A stretch of DNA of 45,737 nucleotides from Ministeria vibrans ATCC 50519 (taxonomy: Eukaryota > Opisthokonta > Filasterea), in NCBI GenBank assembly GCA_943704425.1, contig CALSCP010000463.1:1-45737 (forward strand), in the 5' to 3' direction. Within the stretch, counting starts at the first letter, position 1; each line of letters opens with the position of its first letter. The position numbers were made by a program, and so were the translations under genes. Below the pieces are notes generated by a model. It was not told where the DNA came from. It saw nothing but the letters and a program-made list of their open reading frames with translations, and made no database searches. Positions 14,862-28,151 of this stretch are shown one piece after another.

Positions 14862-15708
14862 ATGAGCAAACGAAAGATATCCGATGCGTCGCCTGATTCG
14901 TCGTCACAGTCTACGTCCGCCACGGCGGCGCCCGCCAAGCGGCTGCTTGTGCCTGTTGCAGCCATGTCCGAGGAGCACTTGCGCGCCGAAGTGACTGCTC
15001 TGCGTGTCGCAAACCGCGATCTGGAACAGCTCAAGCGGACGTCGTTGACGCGCGAGAAGACGCTGATGGTGCGTCTGACACAGGCGGAGCTACAGGTTTG
15101 AGTGGACGCGCGTTGAGTGCGCCGCGAGAGAAGAATCACTGAAAACTCACTGTTGGGTTTTCCTTGACAGTGCCATAAGCTTCGATTGCGCATCCACGAA
15201 CTCGAAGAGTCTATCAGCGACCCAACCAATGGACGAGCACGCAAGCTTCTTGATCCTATGGTCCACTTTGTGTTCACCATGCTGCAGAATCAGGTAGGAC
15301 GGACTGGCTGGGTCGTCGTTCCCGCTCACTCTTGGCCGCTTAACGTAGTCAAGAGAACTGGAAGACAAGGCAAAGCAGTTGAGTGCAGACCGAGACGCAT
15401 GGCAATTCCAGGCAGAGAGTGCCATGGGAAAGAAGCTTATGGCGCGCTGTCGGCAACTAATCGAAGAGAACCAAGAGTTAGGCAAACAGCTGTGTGACGG
15501 TCGGGTGGCGCAGCTCGCGGGTGCGCTTAGCATGTCGCAGGCGTTGGTGACAGAGTTGCGCAAGAGCGATGCAGACCTGCGTGGCATTGTTGTGGAGCTA
15601 GAAGAGGACATGGGGCGCATGTTGGACAAGGCAGCGGCCCTCAAGAAGGAGCTCAAGGCGGCCAAGTCAGCCAAGGAGATAGCAGAGAAAGACGCAAGCT
15701 CGTGCTGA
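14862..15708 (+). CDS. WTAP: WTAP / FIP37 / Mum2 homologue, m6A writer subunit (3 exons, 238 aa)
   Basis: WTAP is the coiled-coil scaffold that holds the METTL3-METTL14 RNA m6A methyltransferase in nuclear speckles. Exons are 14862-15095, 15171-15293 and 15349-15708, phase 0 throughout. A short basic N-terminus (KRK) precedes a continuous coiled coil. The diagnostic WTAP block is in exon 3: AWQFQAES, then GKKLMARCRQLIEENQELGKQL and GRVAQL, followed by the LRKSDADLRGIVVELEEDMGRM helix. The protein ends after the coiled coil, so the long Ser/Gln tail of animal WTAP is absent, as in yeast and plants. It follows DDX41 on the same strand with 111 bp between. The family call rests on motif match and is strong. 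Confidence 0.88.
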
Positions 15709-15858
15709 AAGCAGTGTGCAACAAGAGCACTTGAGTAGCACACTCGAAATACACAAATTGTATCAAAGCGACAAACCAATAAGAAGAGTGTGTATAGAAG
15801 TACGGAAGGAAGAACTGATGGAGAGTGTGTGTGTGTGTGTGTGAGCGAGTGTGTGCGA

Positions 15859-17554
15859 CTACTGGGCACTGACGTTGAGAAGAATGCCCGGCGAGCCGCT
15901 GTTGCCACTGCTGTTGCCCGGCAGATATGTCACATTGCGGCTCTTAGCGAGCGTCGTCGCAATTTCTTTAGCTGCGTCAATCTTACGCAGCACAATCAGA
16001 CCCTGTCCGTTCTCAGCGAGCGACGACGAAATGAGCTCTGCAGCCTTGGCATCACCCTCTGCGCGGATAATGGCCGCCAGTTTCTCTTGCTCCGCCTTCA
16101 GAGAGAACAAAGTGTTAGAGGAAGCGGAATGCAAAGCGAAACGCAAAGTGATACAGCGAGAAATAGTTCACACACACATACATATATAAGGGTACCTTTT
16201 CTACGACAAAGCGCGCTCGCTCTGCATCCTGTTGTGCCACCTGCTTCATCTCGACAGCTAAACCGCAATTCACACGTCAGTACTAGGGATGGTTCATTTT
16301 TTGCTGGTGTCATACCGCGCGTGAACTCGGGGCCGAAAGTCAAGTGAGTAATGGAAATGTCGTCGAGGACAATGTTGAACGATTCGGCGCGTGATCGAAG
16401 AGCTCGCTGCACTCCATCCGAGACCATCTCGCGCTGAAATGAATTTCGTATCAGGAAGGGGACATCCAGTGTGGTCATTCATACCTGTGTAATGAGCTCG
16501 CCTGCGTCAAACTGAGCGACGACCGCCTTGAGCACTTCATTGCCGATCGATGGGAGTACCCGCTCATCGTAGTCGGGACCGTAGTTCTGGTAGATGCTGG
16601 CCAGTCCTTCAATCTTAGGTCGGTACAGAATACCTGCGGTGTGGGAGGACGAGAGAGTGAGTTAGTGGGTGAGTAAGAGAGTAAGTTTGAAAAAAGTCAG
16701 CTTGCGACGATGGACAAGTGAGTGTGTGAGTGTGTGATGAGTCAAGTGCGTGATTGTGTGAGTAAGTGTGTGAGTGAGTGGAGTGTGTGAAGAGTCAGCT
16801 TGTGATGATGAATGGGGGTTGAGACTTGGGAAGAGTATGGCAGTGAGTGCGTGAGTGAGTGAGTGCGTGAGTGAGTGAGTGCGTGAGTGAGTGAGTGAGT
16901 GAGTGGAGTGTGACGAGTCAACTTCTGATCAGTGAGATTGGGATTCCTTACGGAGCGTAATGTTCACCGTCTGCATGTCTTTGCTTCCAGTCGTGGTGCT
17001 AATGTTACGTGGCTGCGTGCGCACGTCGAAAACGATAGGCCACTGGAGACCAGGAACGAGAAAATGTGTTCCCTATCGAAAAAAATGAAGAAAAAAAAGA
17101 AAAAAAGAAAAAAAAAGAAAAAAAAACTCGTCAAAGTCAGTGAGGTCTACAAGGATGAAGACTAGTCGGAAGGACACAGAGACGCAGCGGGCGACGTCGT
17201 GATGGGTGGGGAAACGGCGAGGGCGATTACACGTGCAAAGGACTGGCACAGCGAGAAATGGCTCCTTGTGTCAGACACAGTCGCACGCCACGCGCAAGAC
17301 ACGACGCTGTGCGCGACGGGTGCGCTCCACCACGCCCGCACCCGCGGCAAGGGACGGCCCCAGCGGCACGGCGACGCACACGGACCAGCGCTTACCTCCG
17401 TGTAGACCTTCTCTTTGACGCCGGCGAAGCGGTCGAAGATGATCGCCCGGTGGCCCGCCTCCACGTTGAACAGCGCCGTGTTCACAACCGCACCGCCCAC
17501 CGCAATGCCCAGTCCAATCTTTCCCATAAGGTCCGCGAGTCTCTTGGCAGCCAT
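15859..17554 (-). CDS. PHB1: prohibitin 1, mitochondrial inner membrane scaffold (6 exons, 281 aa)
   Basis: PHB1 and PHB2 form ring complexes in the mitochondrial inner membrane that chaperone respiratory subunits and regulate m-AAA protease. Exons are 17396-17554, 16952-17072, 16485-16633, 16316-16433, 16196-16257 and 15859-16095, in phase. The N-terminal hydrophobic anchor ([19 protein letters not shown]) is followed by the SPFH domain with [35 protein letters not shown] and the [14 protein letters not shown] block, then a C-terminal coiled coil. These match PHB1 rather than PHB2. The C-terminus has a small Gly/Ser/Asn insert before the last residues. The ATG at 17554 gives the usual MAAK-type start. 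Introns carry (GTGA)n repeats and one diverged copy of the dispersed TATCACTTTGTT motif. Confidence 0.96.
16634..16951 (-). repeat. intron with GTGA / GAGT microsatellite
   Basis: Intron 2 of the prohibitin gene. It contains long runs of GTGAGTGAGTGC-type tetranucleotides (about 16725-16915), so the sense strand is (TCAC)n, pyrimidine rich like other introns here. Confidence 0.85.
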
Positions 17555-17840
17555 TTTCAATACTTCTTTTTCTGTTTCAAGTTAACGTAAAAAAAATGAT
17601 TAATGACTTTCGAGTTATAATAATTATTTATTATGATGAATGATCACGATTGTGAAATCAAAATCCAGTTGACAAAAATCCCTCAATGTGTACTCAGAGC
17701 GCAGTAACGAGAGAACTCATGTCATCCACTGCACTACTAATGCACACTGCGAGTGATCTCTGTAACGGAGGAGGTTGCTTCAAGTGCGCATCTCGTTGCA
17801 ACTGTCCTCTCGCGAAGTCGCTACCACGCATGCCAGCTCG
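17555..17840. promoter_or_regulatory. intergenic region upstream of prohibitin
   Basis: 286 bp between the prohibitin start and the LTO1 stop, both on the minus strand. It should hold the prohibitin promoter and the LTO1 3' end. The 17590-17650 part is AT rich with TAATAATTATTTATTA; no gene is seen. Confidence 0.4.
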
Positions 17841-18406
17841 TTAAAAGTCCTTTGTCACCACGTGAGGAGTCAAATCGTACTTTTGCGAAATGTGCAGCAG
17901 CGAGGAAACCTAACAGGGACGTTTAGTGTGCGCTGATGAACGCACAGAGTGCACTAAATTCACCTGTTTCCATTTGGCACGCACTTGGTCTAGCGCTTCA
18001 AAGATCACCTCGCCCATAGTGACATCTTCGTGGGGAATGACATTGACGGCGGCAACAATCGCATCGAGCAGCCGCAGAATGCGGACTCGCTGACGGTCCG
18101 TCAGAGAGCGCACCATCGACGCACCGCCCAACGGGTCGTCACGCGGCAGACGCAGCGCATACGCCCACGTCCGCGCCGCTCCCAGGTAGAATGCAAGCTC
18201 GCCAGACGTCTCGCCCGCCTTGCTGCGCGCTGCGTCGCCTCCTTCGGCCGCTCCGTCGCGGAAGCCTTGCGCGAATCCCGCCTCAGCCGCTTCTCGCGTG
18301 CATCTACGACAAAATCCGACATATCGGTTGCTGTCATGCCAGTGCAAGTGTATTACTCTTCCTCCAATCGTTCCACAGCGTCAAATATGTCCCCTTCAAA
18401 ATCCAT
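17841..18406 (-). CDS. LTO1: LTO1 (ORAOV1) homologue, Fe-S adaptor for ABCE1/Rli1 (3 exons, 152 aa)
   Basis: LTO1 with YAE1 recruits the cytosolic Fe-S machinery to the ribosome-recycling protein ABCE1. Exons are 18357-18406, 17964-18303 and 17841-17909, in phase. The short first exon gives the acidic start (DFEGDIFDAVERLEEE). The second carries the deca-GX3 signature of the Yae1 N-terminal domain: EAGFAQGFRDGAAEGGDAAR, with glycines every four residues, then GELAFYLGAARTWA. The size fits the family (137 aa in human). There is no C-terminal Trp; the protein ends Lys-Asp-Phe. An open frame running over the first intron gives a false longer start at 18347. Divergent from the carboxypeptidase gene by 110 bp. 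Confidence 0.85.
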
Positions 18407-18516
18407 TTCAAACAAAACTGTGTGTGTAAAACTGTGTAAAATAATTTAAATCGATCTTTACTACTCACTCATCAGTCATCAGTCATCACTCAAATTTTAT
18501 CTATCGCATTCTGACA
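18407..18516. promoter_or_regulatory. bidirectional intergenic region, LTO1 / carboxypeptidase
   Basis: 110 bp between divergent ATGs, with a short direct repeat of ATCAGTCATCA near 18470-18488. No recognised promoter element. Confidence 0.4.
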
Positions 18517-21038
<2,522 letters not shown>

Positions 21039-21189
21039 TTGGCTCCCTCGATCACTTTGTTCTTTGTTCTTTCTATCACTTTGTTTCTTCTCCCCCCCCC
21101 CTTCTTACTCAACTCACAACCAAACTCACTTTTTCAATATTAAAAACTTCTCTCTCTCTCTCTCTGTGTGTCTTTCATTTGTTGTTACG
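21039..21189. other. convergent 3' region with dispersed motif copies
   Basis: 151 bp between convergent stops. It contains TCGATCACTTTGTTC and CTATCACTTTGTTTCTTC, a C run and a short CT tract. No gene. Confidence 0.6.
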
Positions 21190-24100
21190 CTACAGTTTGT
21201 CCAATTCACTGAGCACGGCGTCTCTCAGTCGCTCATAGTCGGACATTTCATTGTAGATTTGTGCGCTCAGTCGCACATATCCCCTTTGCTCACCCACAGG
21301 TCCTAGGTTGCACAACACACCGAGTTGAGTGTCCCAATCGCATCCACTGTTTCTTGATATTACCGGCCACAAACACCACTGTTTCTACATCATAGTCAGA
21401 GCGCAGAGTGCGTCGCATTGCATTGCCCAGCTCACGTGTATTGATCGCCAAATGTAATGCCTACTCGGAAACTCACACACCTCGCAAATCGCCTTTCTTT
21501 TTTTTTCTTTGGTATACCTTTGGCAGTTCGAGACAGCACATGGCAGCACACATCTCAGGGGGCTGGGCAAGGCGTACTGCCCATGCGTCGCAGAGCATAC
21601 CGGCCGCAGCCATGACCAGCGTATGTAAACGAACTGCCACTCGTCCCTCATCACTCTCGTTCATCTCTGTATACCAATGTCAATTTTTAGCGCATCAGTG
21701 AGTGCCTGTCTATTGTATAAAAGTAGTTGAACCTTGAAGAAAATCGAGGGCGGTAGGCACAGCGAGCATTGCGCTATAATCGCGTGTGCCAATCCAAGCA
21801 CACTCTCGCGCCAAACCACTCCCGTAGTTGTGCGAAATGATGGGCGGATGAAGAGTGCGCTTGTCACCTGCCGAAACACACATAGGTTTCAAAATTCAAA
21901 TTCGACCAGAATACTCTGTCAGACTTACTCATGCCTGGCTTGGCGTAGAAAAAGGCAACCGAGGGTGGTGCAAATGCCCACTTGTGCAGGTTAGACACAT
22001 AGTACTCTGCACCAATGTCACGCATGCTAAGCGGATCAATCTGCCCTACTGCGTGAGCGCCATCCACAAACACCTCTTTGATGCCACTCTTGTGGCACAG
22101 CGCAACCAGCTCGACAATCGGAAGCACCTGCAACAAGAATACGAACAAAAAAAAACCACAGCAAGAAATTGGGGGAAAATTACAGCGAGAGAGTAAGAAA
22201 GGAAAAGGAGTGAGAAAGAAACAAACCACAAAGTGAAGAAGAAAGAGACAAAGAGACAGAGAGAGACATAGAAAAAGGCACAGAGAGAGACAGAGAAAGG
22301 TGAAAGATACAAAGTAGTAGAGAGAGAGGGAGCAGTCACACGCTGATGTACTAGACACTTACGAGTGCGGGAGTGCTTGTGATGTGGTCAAGAACAGCCA
22401 AGCGAATGGGCCCCTTGCAGGCAACAATAGCCCTGCGCACTGCCCGGACAATGTCGCGCGGGGACTCCACGGGAAACGGGAGGTCGGCAAAGACCAGATT
22501 GGCTCCGGCACGCTGGCAGTACTCGACAAAAGTCTGGCGAGTGGCATTGTAGCATAGGTTGAGCATGAGAATGTTGTCGCCCTTGCGCGCACGGCCCTCG
22601 TGGAAGTCCCACATGAGTGACTGTGCCACCATGGTCACGCCTGTACTTGCATTGTCGACGAGCACCACATCTGCCGTGTCGCACCCGATCAGCTGAGCGA
22701 CGGCAGCCCGTGACTCCCCCAGCCCCGACTCGAGTCCGTCAAAGTACATCTCGTCGGGCTGTGCCAGCCAGCGCAACTGATGCGCCTCTTGTGCGTCCAA
22801 AACGCATCCCGGGGGCGCCCCAAAGCTGCCGTGGTTGCAGCGGGCCGTGGTCGGGCGATGGTGCTGAAAGTGTGCGTCGCGCATCGGATGCCGCGGTCCC
22901 CTCTGCTCGCGGTACTCTCGGAAACGCTGCTGAATCGCCTTGGCAGCGTTCTCTCGCGCCGTTTGCTCTTCGGCAATCTGCTGCCGTGTCTGCTTGCCGC
23001 GCCACGATGCCTGTAGCGTCACTGCCGCCTGTTCACGTTCCATTTGAAGACGCGAGTACTCTTTGCGCGCACTGTAAGCGCGATACTGCGTCTGAATTTG
23101 CGTCGCAGCGCGCGTCTCCTGCTCGCTCTGTGCGCGGCTCTCGCGGCGTGACTTGTGTCCGCGATAATGCGCCTGGATGACAGTCGCCGACTGGTGCTGT
23201 ACGGCAATGTCTCGGCGCGTGCGGTGGCCGCGGTACGCTGCTTGTATTGAACTTGCGGCGGTGGCGCGCTCGGCTGCCTCGCGTTCGCGCTCGCGTTGCT
23301 CGTGTGCCAGTCGGGTACGTGTGTGGTGTCCACGGTAGGCACTCTGGATGCACGTGGCGGCGTGCGTTTCCTCGGCGAGCTGTGTAGCAACCTGCTGACG
23401 AGTGCGGTAACCGCGGAAATTTGATTGAATCGTCGTTGCGGCCTGATCGCGCATCGACCTCTCGTGTGCCACACTTTGTCGGTCGCGATGACCCCGAAAG
23501 CCCGACTGTATGCGCACAGCGGCGTCCTTGGCCTGTGCCAGCTCCCGACGAGCATTGCGGCCACGGACGTGCTTCTGCAGAGTAGTCGCCGCCCAAGTGC
23601 GGTCTGCGTACAGGACTGCGACCTGCTGGCGCTCGCGGAAGCCCCGGAACCACGATTGGATGAGAACGGCGGCGCGCAGACGCAATTGACGCTCGCGTCG
23701 AAGCTCCTGGGCCATGGGCGACATGGGACGGGAGCGAAGAAAGTCGTCGCGCGAGCCCATCGATGCGGACGAAGCACGCAAGCAATCTTCGGCGACGCTC
23801 GGATCAAGCTCACGGCCCTCCACTGCCTCCTTGCGATCCCACCTACGCAGTTCGAGTTGCTCGCAGACAGCCTGCGACGGCCGTTTGGTCACGGGGGAGG
23901 CCGAGGCGGGGGCGCGCGGTGGACGCCCACAGCGGTCCTTGAGCGACTTCATGGAGCCCTGACTCACGTTGAGCGGGTCCTCCCAGGCAAGACGCTGCGA
24001 GCGGGCACGGCGTGCCGGTGTCGGACTTGGCTTTGGTGCACGTGGTGCGGGCTCGGACTCTTCGTCTGGCTTCGTCTTGCGTGCCAGCACCGAGATTTCT

Positions 24101-24964
24101 TTGCGTTTCTCACGCGGTACGTATCCAGGCGGCGGTCGCGTCTTGCTGTCCACTTTGGTGGAAGCAAATACTCCACTGGCGGAGACGGGTCGCTCGCGAC
24201 TTGCAGGTCGATTGACGGGTGTCGTGGGTACTGGCGAAGGGGAGCGTGTGGCTTTGGCTTTTGATGCTGACTGGCGCACTGGCGTAGGCTGAATGTCTTT
24301 GCCAGGCCGAGCGCCGTCCGCTCCGACGTGTGATGATCGAAGGCCGGGGATGCTGTTGGAGGCGGTGGTCGAGAGTCGTTGTCTTACAGGTGCCGGTGAC
24401 GCTTTTCTTGTGGGCGCTGGCGACGGGGAGGGAGCACGATGGCGACGGGGTGATGGAGCGGACGAATTCGACGTCGCTGCAGCTGGTGCGCCTTTGTGCA
24501 CTGCACTCGAGCTCGCTGGCACGGGCGAAGGAGCCCGTGCATGCGCTGTGCCGCCGGCCCGAGGCACTGGCGAAGGTGCTCGGGCGCCAACTCCGGGTCG
24601 TGGTGAGGGTGCTCTTCGTGGCGTGGCGGCTGCAGCGGTGACACGGTGTGGTGCGTCCGCTGGAGGTCTTTGTTTGTCTCGTTGTTGCACGACCTGCGCT
24701 TGCATTCGAGCCGAACGAGACGCTGCCTTGGTTGACGTCGCACCGCGACTCGGTGCTGCACTTGTTGGAGGGGTAGGACCTATTTCCAAAGTCGTGCAAC
24801 ACGCGTAAGTCGCACAAACGCGCTGGATGCCGTCAAGGGCATTTTGGTCGTTCGTTTTTCTTTTTTGAATTTTGAATGTTACCTGTATGGACATTTCCCG
24901 GCGGTAATCTGCCCGCCGTGAGTTTTGTCAGATTCAAGGCAGGCACACCTACCCTGTCAGTCAT
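21190..24964 (-). CDS. ten-IQ calmodulin-binding protein fused to a class V PLP-dependent enzyme (7 exons, 1063 aa)
   Basis: Exons are 24883-24964, 22363-24779, 21929-22127, 21733-21867, 21518-21666, 21364-21460 and 21190-21302; every junction keeps phase. Residues about 28-390 are disordered, basic and rich in Pro-Ser (repeated RAPSPVP-type units). About 392-650 hold ten IQ motifs of the form AAxxIQxxxRGxxxR, spaced 25-30 residues apart, expected to bind calmodulin or light chains. Without a break the same exon continues into a fold type I enzyme of the isopenicillin-N-epimerase / cysteine desulfurase-like group: CNHGSFGAPP, VDNASTG, DHITSTPA, VDGAHAVGQ (PLP Asp) and NLHKWAF (PLP Lys about 882), then SHNYG and TRDYSAMLAVP. 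The closing VRLSAQIYN block is present, so the enzyme domain is complete (about 400 aa). The substrate cannot be read from sequence. Confidence 0.87.
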
Positions 24965-25139
24965 ACGAGAAGAACTATCTTAGAAAAAATAAATCAATGA
25001 CACTGAGTGAACTGTCATTCTGTCAACTCTGTGAAGATAGAAGAATCGATTTTTTTTAGTTGATCTTGACATTCAACAATGAATTGTAATCATTGGATTT
25101 ACTTGATATTTACGCGTGTGTCCCTTAGACCTGTAACCC
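24965..25139. promoter_or_regulatory. bidirectional intergenic region, IQ-aminotransferase / myosin
   Basis: 175 bp separate the two divergent ATGs. AT rich in its middle, with an eight-T run near 25051. No named element. Confidence 0.4.
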
Positions 25140-28119
25140 ATGGCACCGGTCAACCTCCTCCCAAAGGTAAACACCGAGTAGCCCATGTCGTTGTCTCGCG
25201 TGACGGTGACTGACGGTCTGTGAATCCTCTCCCTCCCTCCCTCGGCTGCGGTTGCGTGTGTAGGCCGGGGAGTACTCCCAGTCCGTCGGAGTCGGCGTGG
25301 CGCTCGACGACCTCGTGCTCATGACGATCATCAACGAAAAGGTAGGGCTGCACAACAGAGGCACGACCGCCCTGACCCCAAAGGAACTGACCCCTCTCCC
25401 ATCCGACAGGAAATCATGCAGAACCTGCGCAAACGTGCCGACCGCGGAATCATCTATACGTAAGCCGCCCCCGCTGACTTTCTCGCGCCCACACCATTGT
25501 CCACATGCTCCGACACCCACTCGCTCCGACTGCGGCGCTGTTAGGCCGCGCGTCCTCTCGCCAGCGCCAGTCATTCGTTTTGCTTCTCTCCAACCACCTC
25601 CATCTCATATCTCCTTCCCCTTAGCTACATCGGCCACGTGCTCCTTGCCATGAACCCCTACAAGAAGTTGCCCATCTACGGCAAAGGTGAGACTAGCTCG
25701 TTTGAGTCGACACGGCACACTAATGGGACTCGGCAGATTTCATTCAGGGCTACACCGGTCGTTATCGCGTCGAAATGCCGCCACACATCTACTCGCTTGC
25801 CGAGGAAACCTTCCGTGACATGCTCACCGAGGAAGAGCCCCAGTGCATCATTATTAGCGGAGAAAGTGGCGCCGGCAAGACAGAGAGTGCTAAGCTGATC
25901 ATGAACTACATTGCGAATGTGTGCGGCAGTGCTAAGGGTGGCGTTGACAAGATCAAAGACATTGTGTTGCAGTCCAATCCGCTGCTGGAGGCCTTTGGCA
26001 ATGCCAAGACTCTCCGCAACAACAATAGCAGTCGCTTTGGAAAGGTACGAGCAAACGACCCACACCAAAGAGAAGGAAGGACCTAGTCCAACTTTCGTTT
26101 TTATAATATTAATAAGAAGTTTAATAATAATAATAATTATTGTTATTATATTTCATCTCACTTTTTTTCGCTTCATTTATTCTTATTATTTAACGTAGTA
26201 CGTCGAGATTTTGTTTGATCGTCATGGCTACCCGCGCGGCGGCCGCATCCGCAACTACCTCCTTGAAAAGTCGCGCATTCCATCGCAGACCAAGGGCGAG
26301 CGCAACTTCCACATCTTCTACCAGTTCTGCAAAGGAATGGTAATGCACCAAATTAGCACGCTCTACTTGCCTCACTTCACTCACTCACACAATTCAATGT
26401 ATACCATTGTGTGACAGGAGGACAAAGACCGCCAAACGCTGGGTCTGGGAAGTGCAGCAGGGGCAGTCAAGGCGTTTCGCTACCTGAGCCTTGCGGGATG
26501 CACGTCACTTGAGGGTGTCGACGACGCAGCCGAGTTTCGCCACACAGTCCATGCCATGAAGGTCGCCAACATGGGCGGCAAGACGGCTCGTGTCGTCTTT
26601 TCACTGCTTGCCGCCATTCTTCACCTGGGCAATGTTGCCTTTGAGCCTGCAAGTGCCGATGGCAGCACTTCGCGTGTCAGTCAAGACGCACAGGCGTTTC
26701 TCGATCGCGCGTGTGACCTGCTCAAGATTGACGGAGGTGCATACTCCATATAACACTCACCTCACTCACTTCACTCACCATGCGATATATCTTTTCTTTT
26801 CTTTTTTTCTACAGGGCGTTTGGTCAAGGCGCTGACGACACGGCACATTCGGACGCGCGGCGAGTCCTTCGACGTCCCCCTCAACGCACCGCAGGCGTCC
26901 AACGCACGCGACGCCGTCACCAAGACACTCTACTTCCGCGCCTTTGATTGGATTGTTGGCTGCGTCAACAGCGCTCTCGCCGCCGCCTCCACCCCCGCCG
27001 ACGGTACCGCCGCTGCCGCTGCCGACCCGGCCGAGCTCTTGGCGGTGTGTGTCCTTGACATTTACGGCTTTGAAATTTTCAAGTCCAACGGATTTGAGCA
27101 GTTTCTCATCAATTACGTCAATGAGAAGCTCCAACAGATCTTCATTGAGCTCACGCTCAAGGCAGAGCAGGTACGTCAAGCGAGACAATACCGACAGGGG
27201 GGACCTCACAAACTGGTTTGCGTTTGTTGTTGTTGTCGTTGTTTTCGCAGGAGGAATACGAACAAGAGAAGATCCAATGGACACCCATCAAGTTTTTCAA
27301 CAACAAAGTCGTCTGCGATCTGATTGAGGCGAAGAAGCCGCAGCCGGGCGTGCTGGCTATCCTCGATGACACTTGCGCCACGCTGCACGCGGACACGAAG
27401 AACGCCGACTCGACGTTTGTCGGCAAGGCAACGACCTTTCACAGCCAACACGCGCACTTTATGGCGACCGACCGCGGCTTTGTCATCAAGCACTACGCCG
27501 GCAATGTCGAGTACACATCACGCGGCTTCTGCGACGCCAATCTCGACTCGCTCTTTGTCGATCTGGTGGCGGTGCTCGCCGAGTCGCGTCACAAGTTGCT
27601 GAGCGTGCTGTTTCCTCAGAGCGAACTGGAGGAGTTGCAGCAGCAAGAAGGGCGCAAGCGACCGACGACGGTGGGCCACAAAATGAAGACGCAGTGTGCG
27701 CAGCTGGTGACGGACCTGATGGCGACCAACCCACACTATGTGCGCTGTCTCAAGCCCAACGACACCAAACAGGCGGGGGTCTTTGACGACGCACGCATCG
27801 AGCACCAGTGCAAGTACCTGGGCCTACTCGAGAACGTTCGTGTGCGCCGCGCTGGCTTTGCCTACCGTCAAGACTTCCATCGCTTCAACCACCGCTACCT
27901 CATGCTGCTGTCGGACCGCGACCGTGCACGCGTTGACCGTCCTGGCGTGTCCGACCGCGATGTCAGCAAGGCCATGCTTAAGCTGCTTATGCCCCAGCTC
28001 AAGGGTGTCGTTGCTGACACCGAGTTTCAGCTCGGCACTACCAAAATGTTCATCAAACAAGTATTGTTTTCTAGTCCACTCCCTCCTCCCTCTTTTTCTT
28101 CGTACTAATATAAATGTGT

Positions 28120-28151
<32 letters not shown>

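Noticed and set aside
15709-15858. A gene between WTAP and prohibitin
   Set aside because: This 150-bp convergent gap contains only a short (GT)n run and no coding potential.
23425-24264. 279-codon plus-strand ORF opposite the IQ region
   Set aside because: A shadow of the IQ-repeat and Pro-Ser coding sequence; no domain, no start context and no splice model.
24780-24894. ATG at 24894 as the start of the IQ-aminotransferase protein
   Set aside because: It lies in exon 1 in the wrong frame and its frame reads through the intron. The ATG at 24964 joins in phase across 24780-24882.
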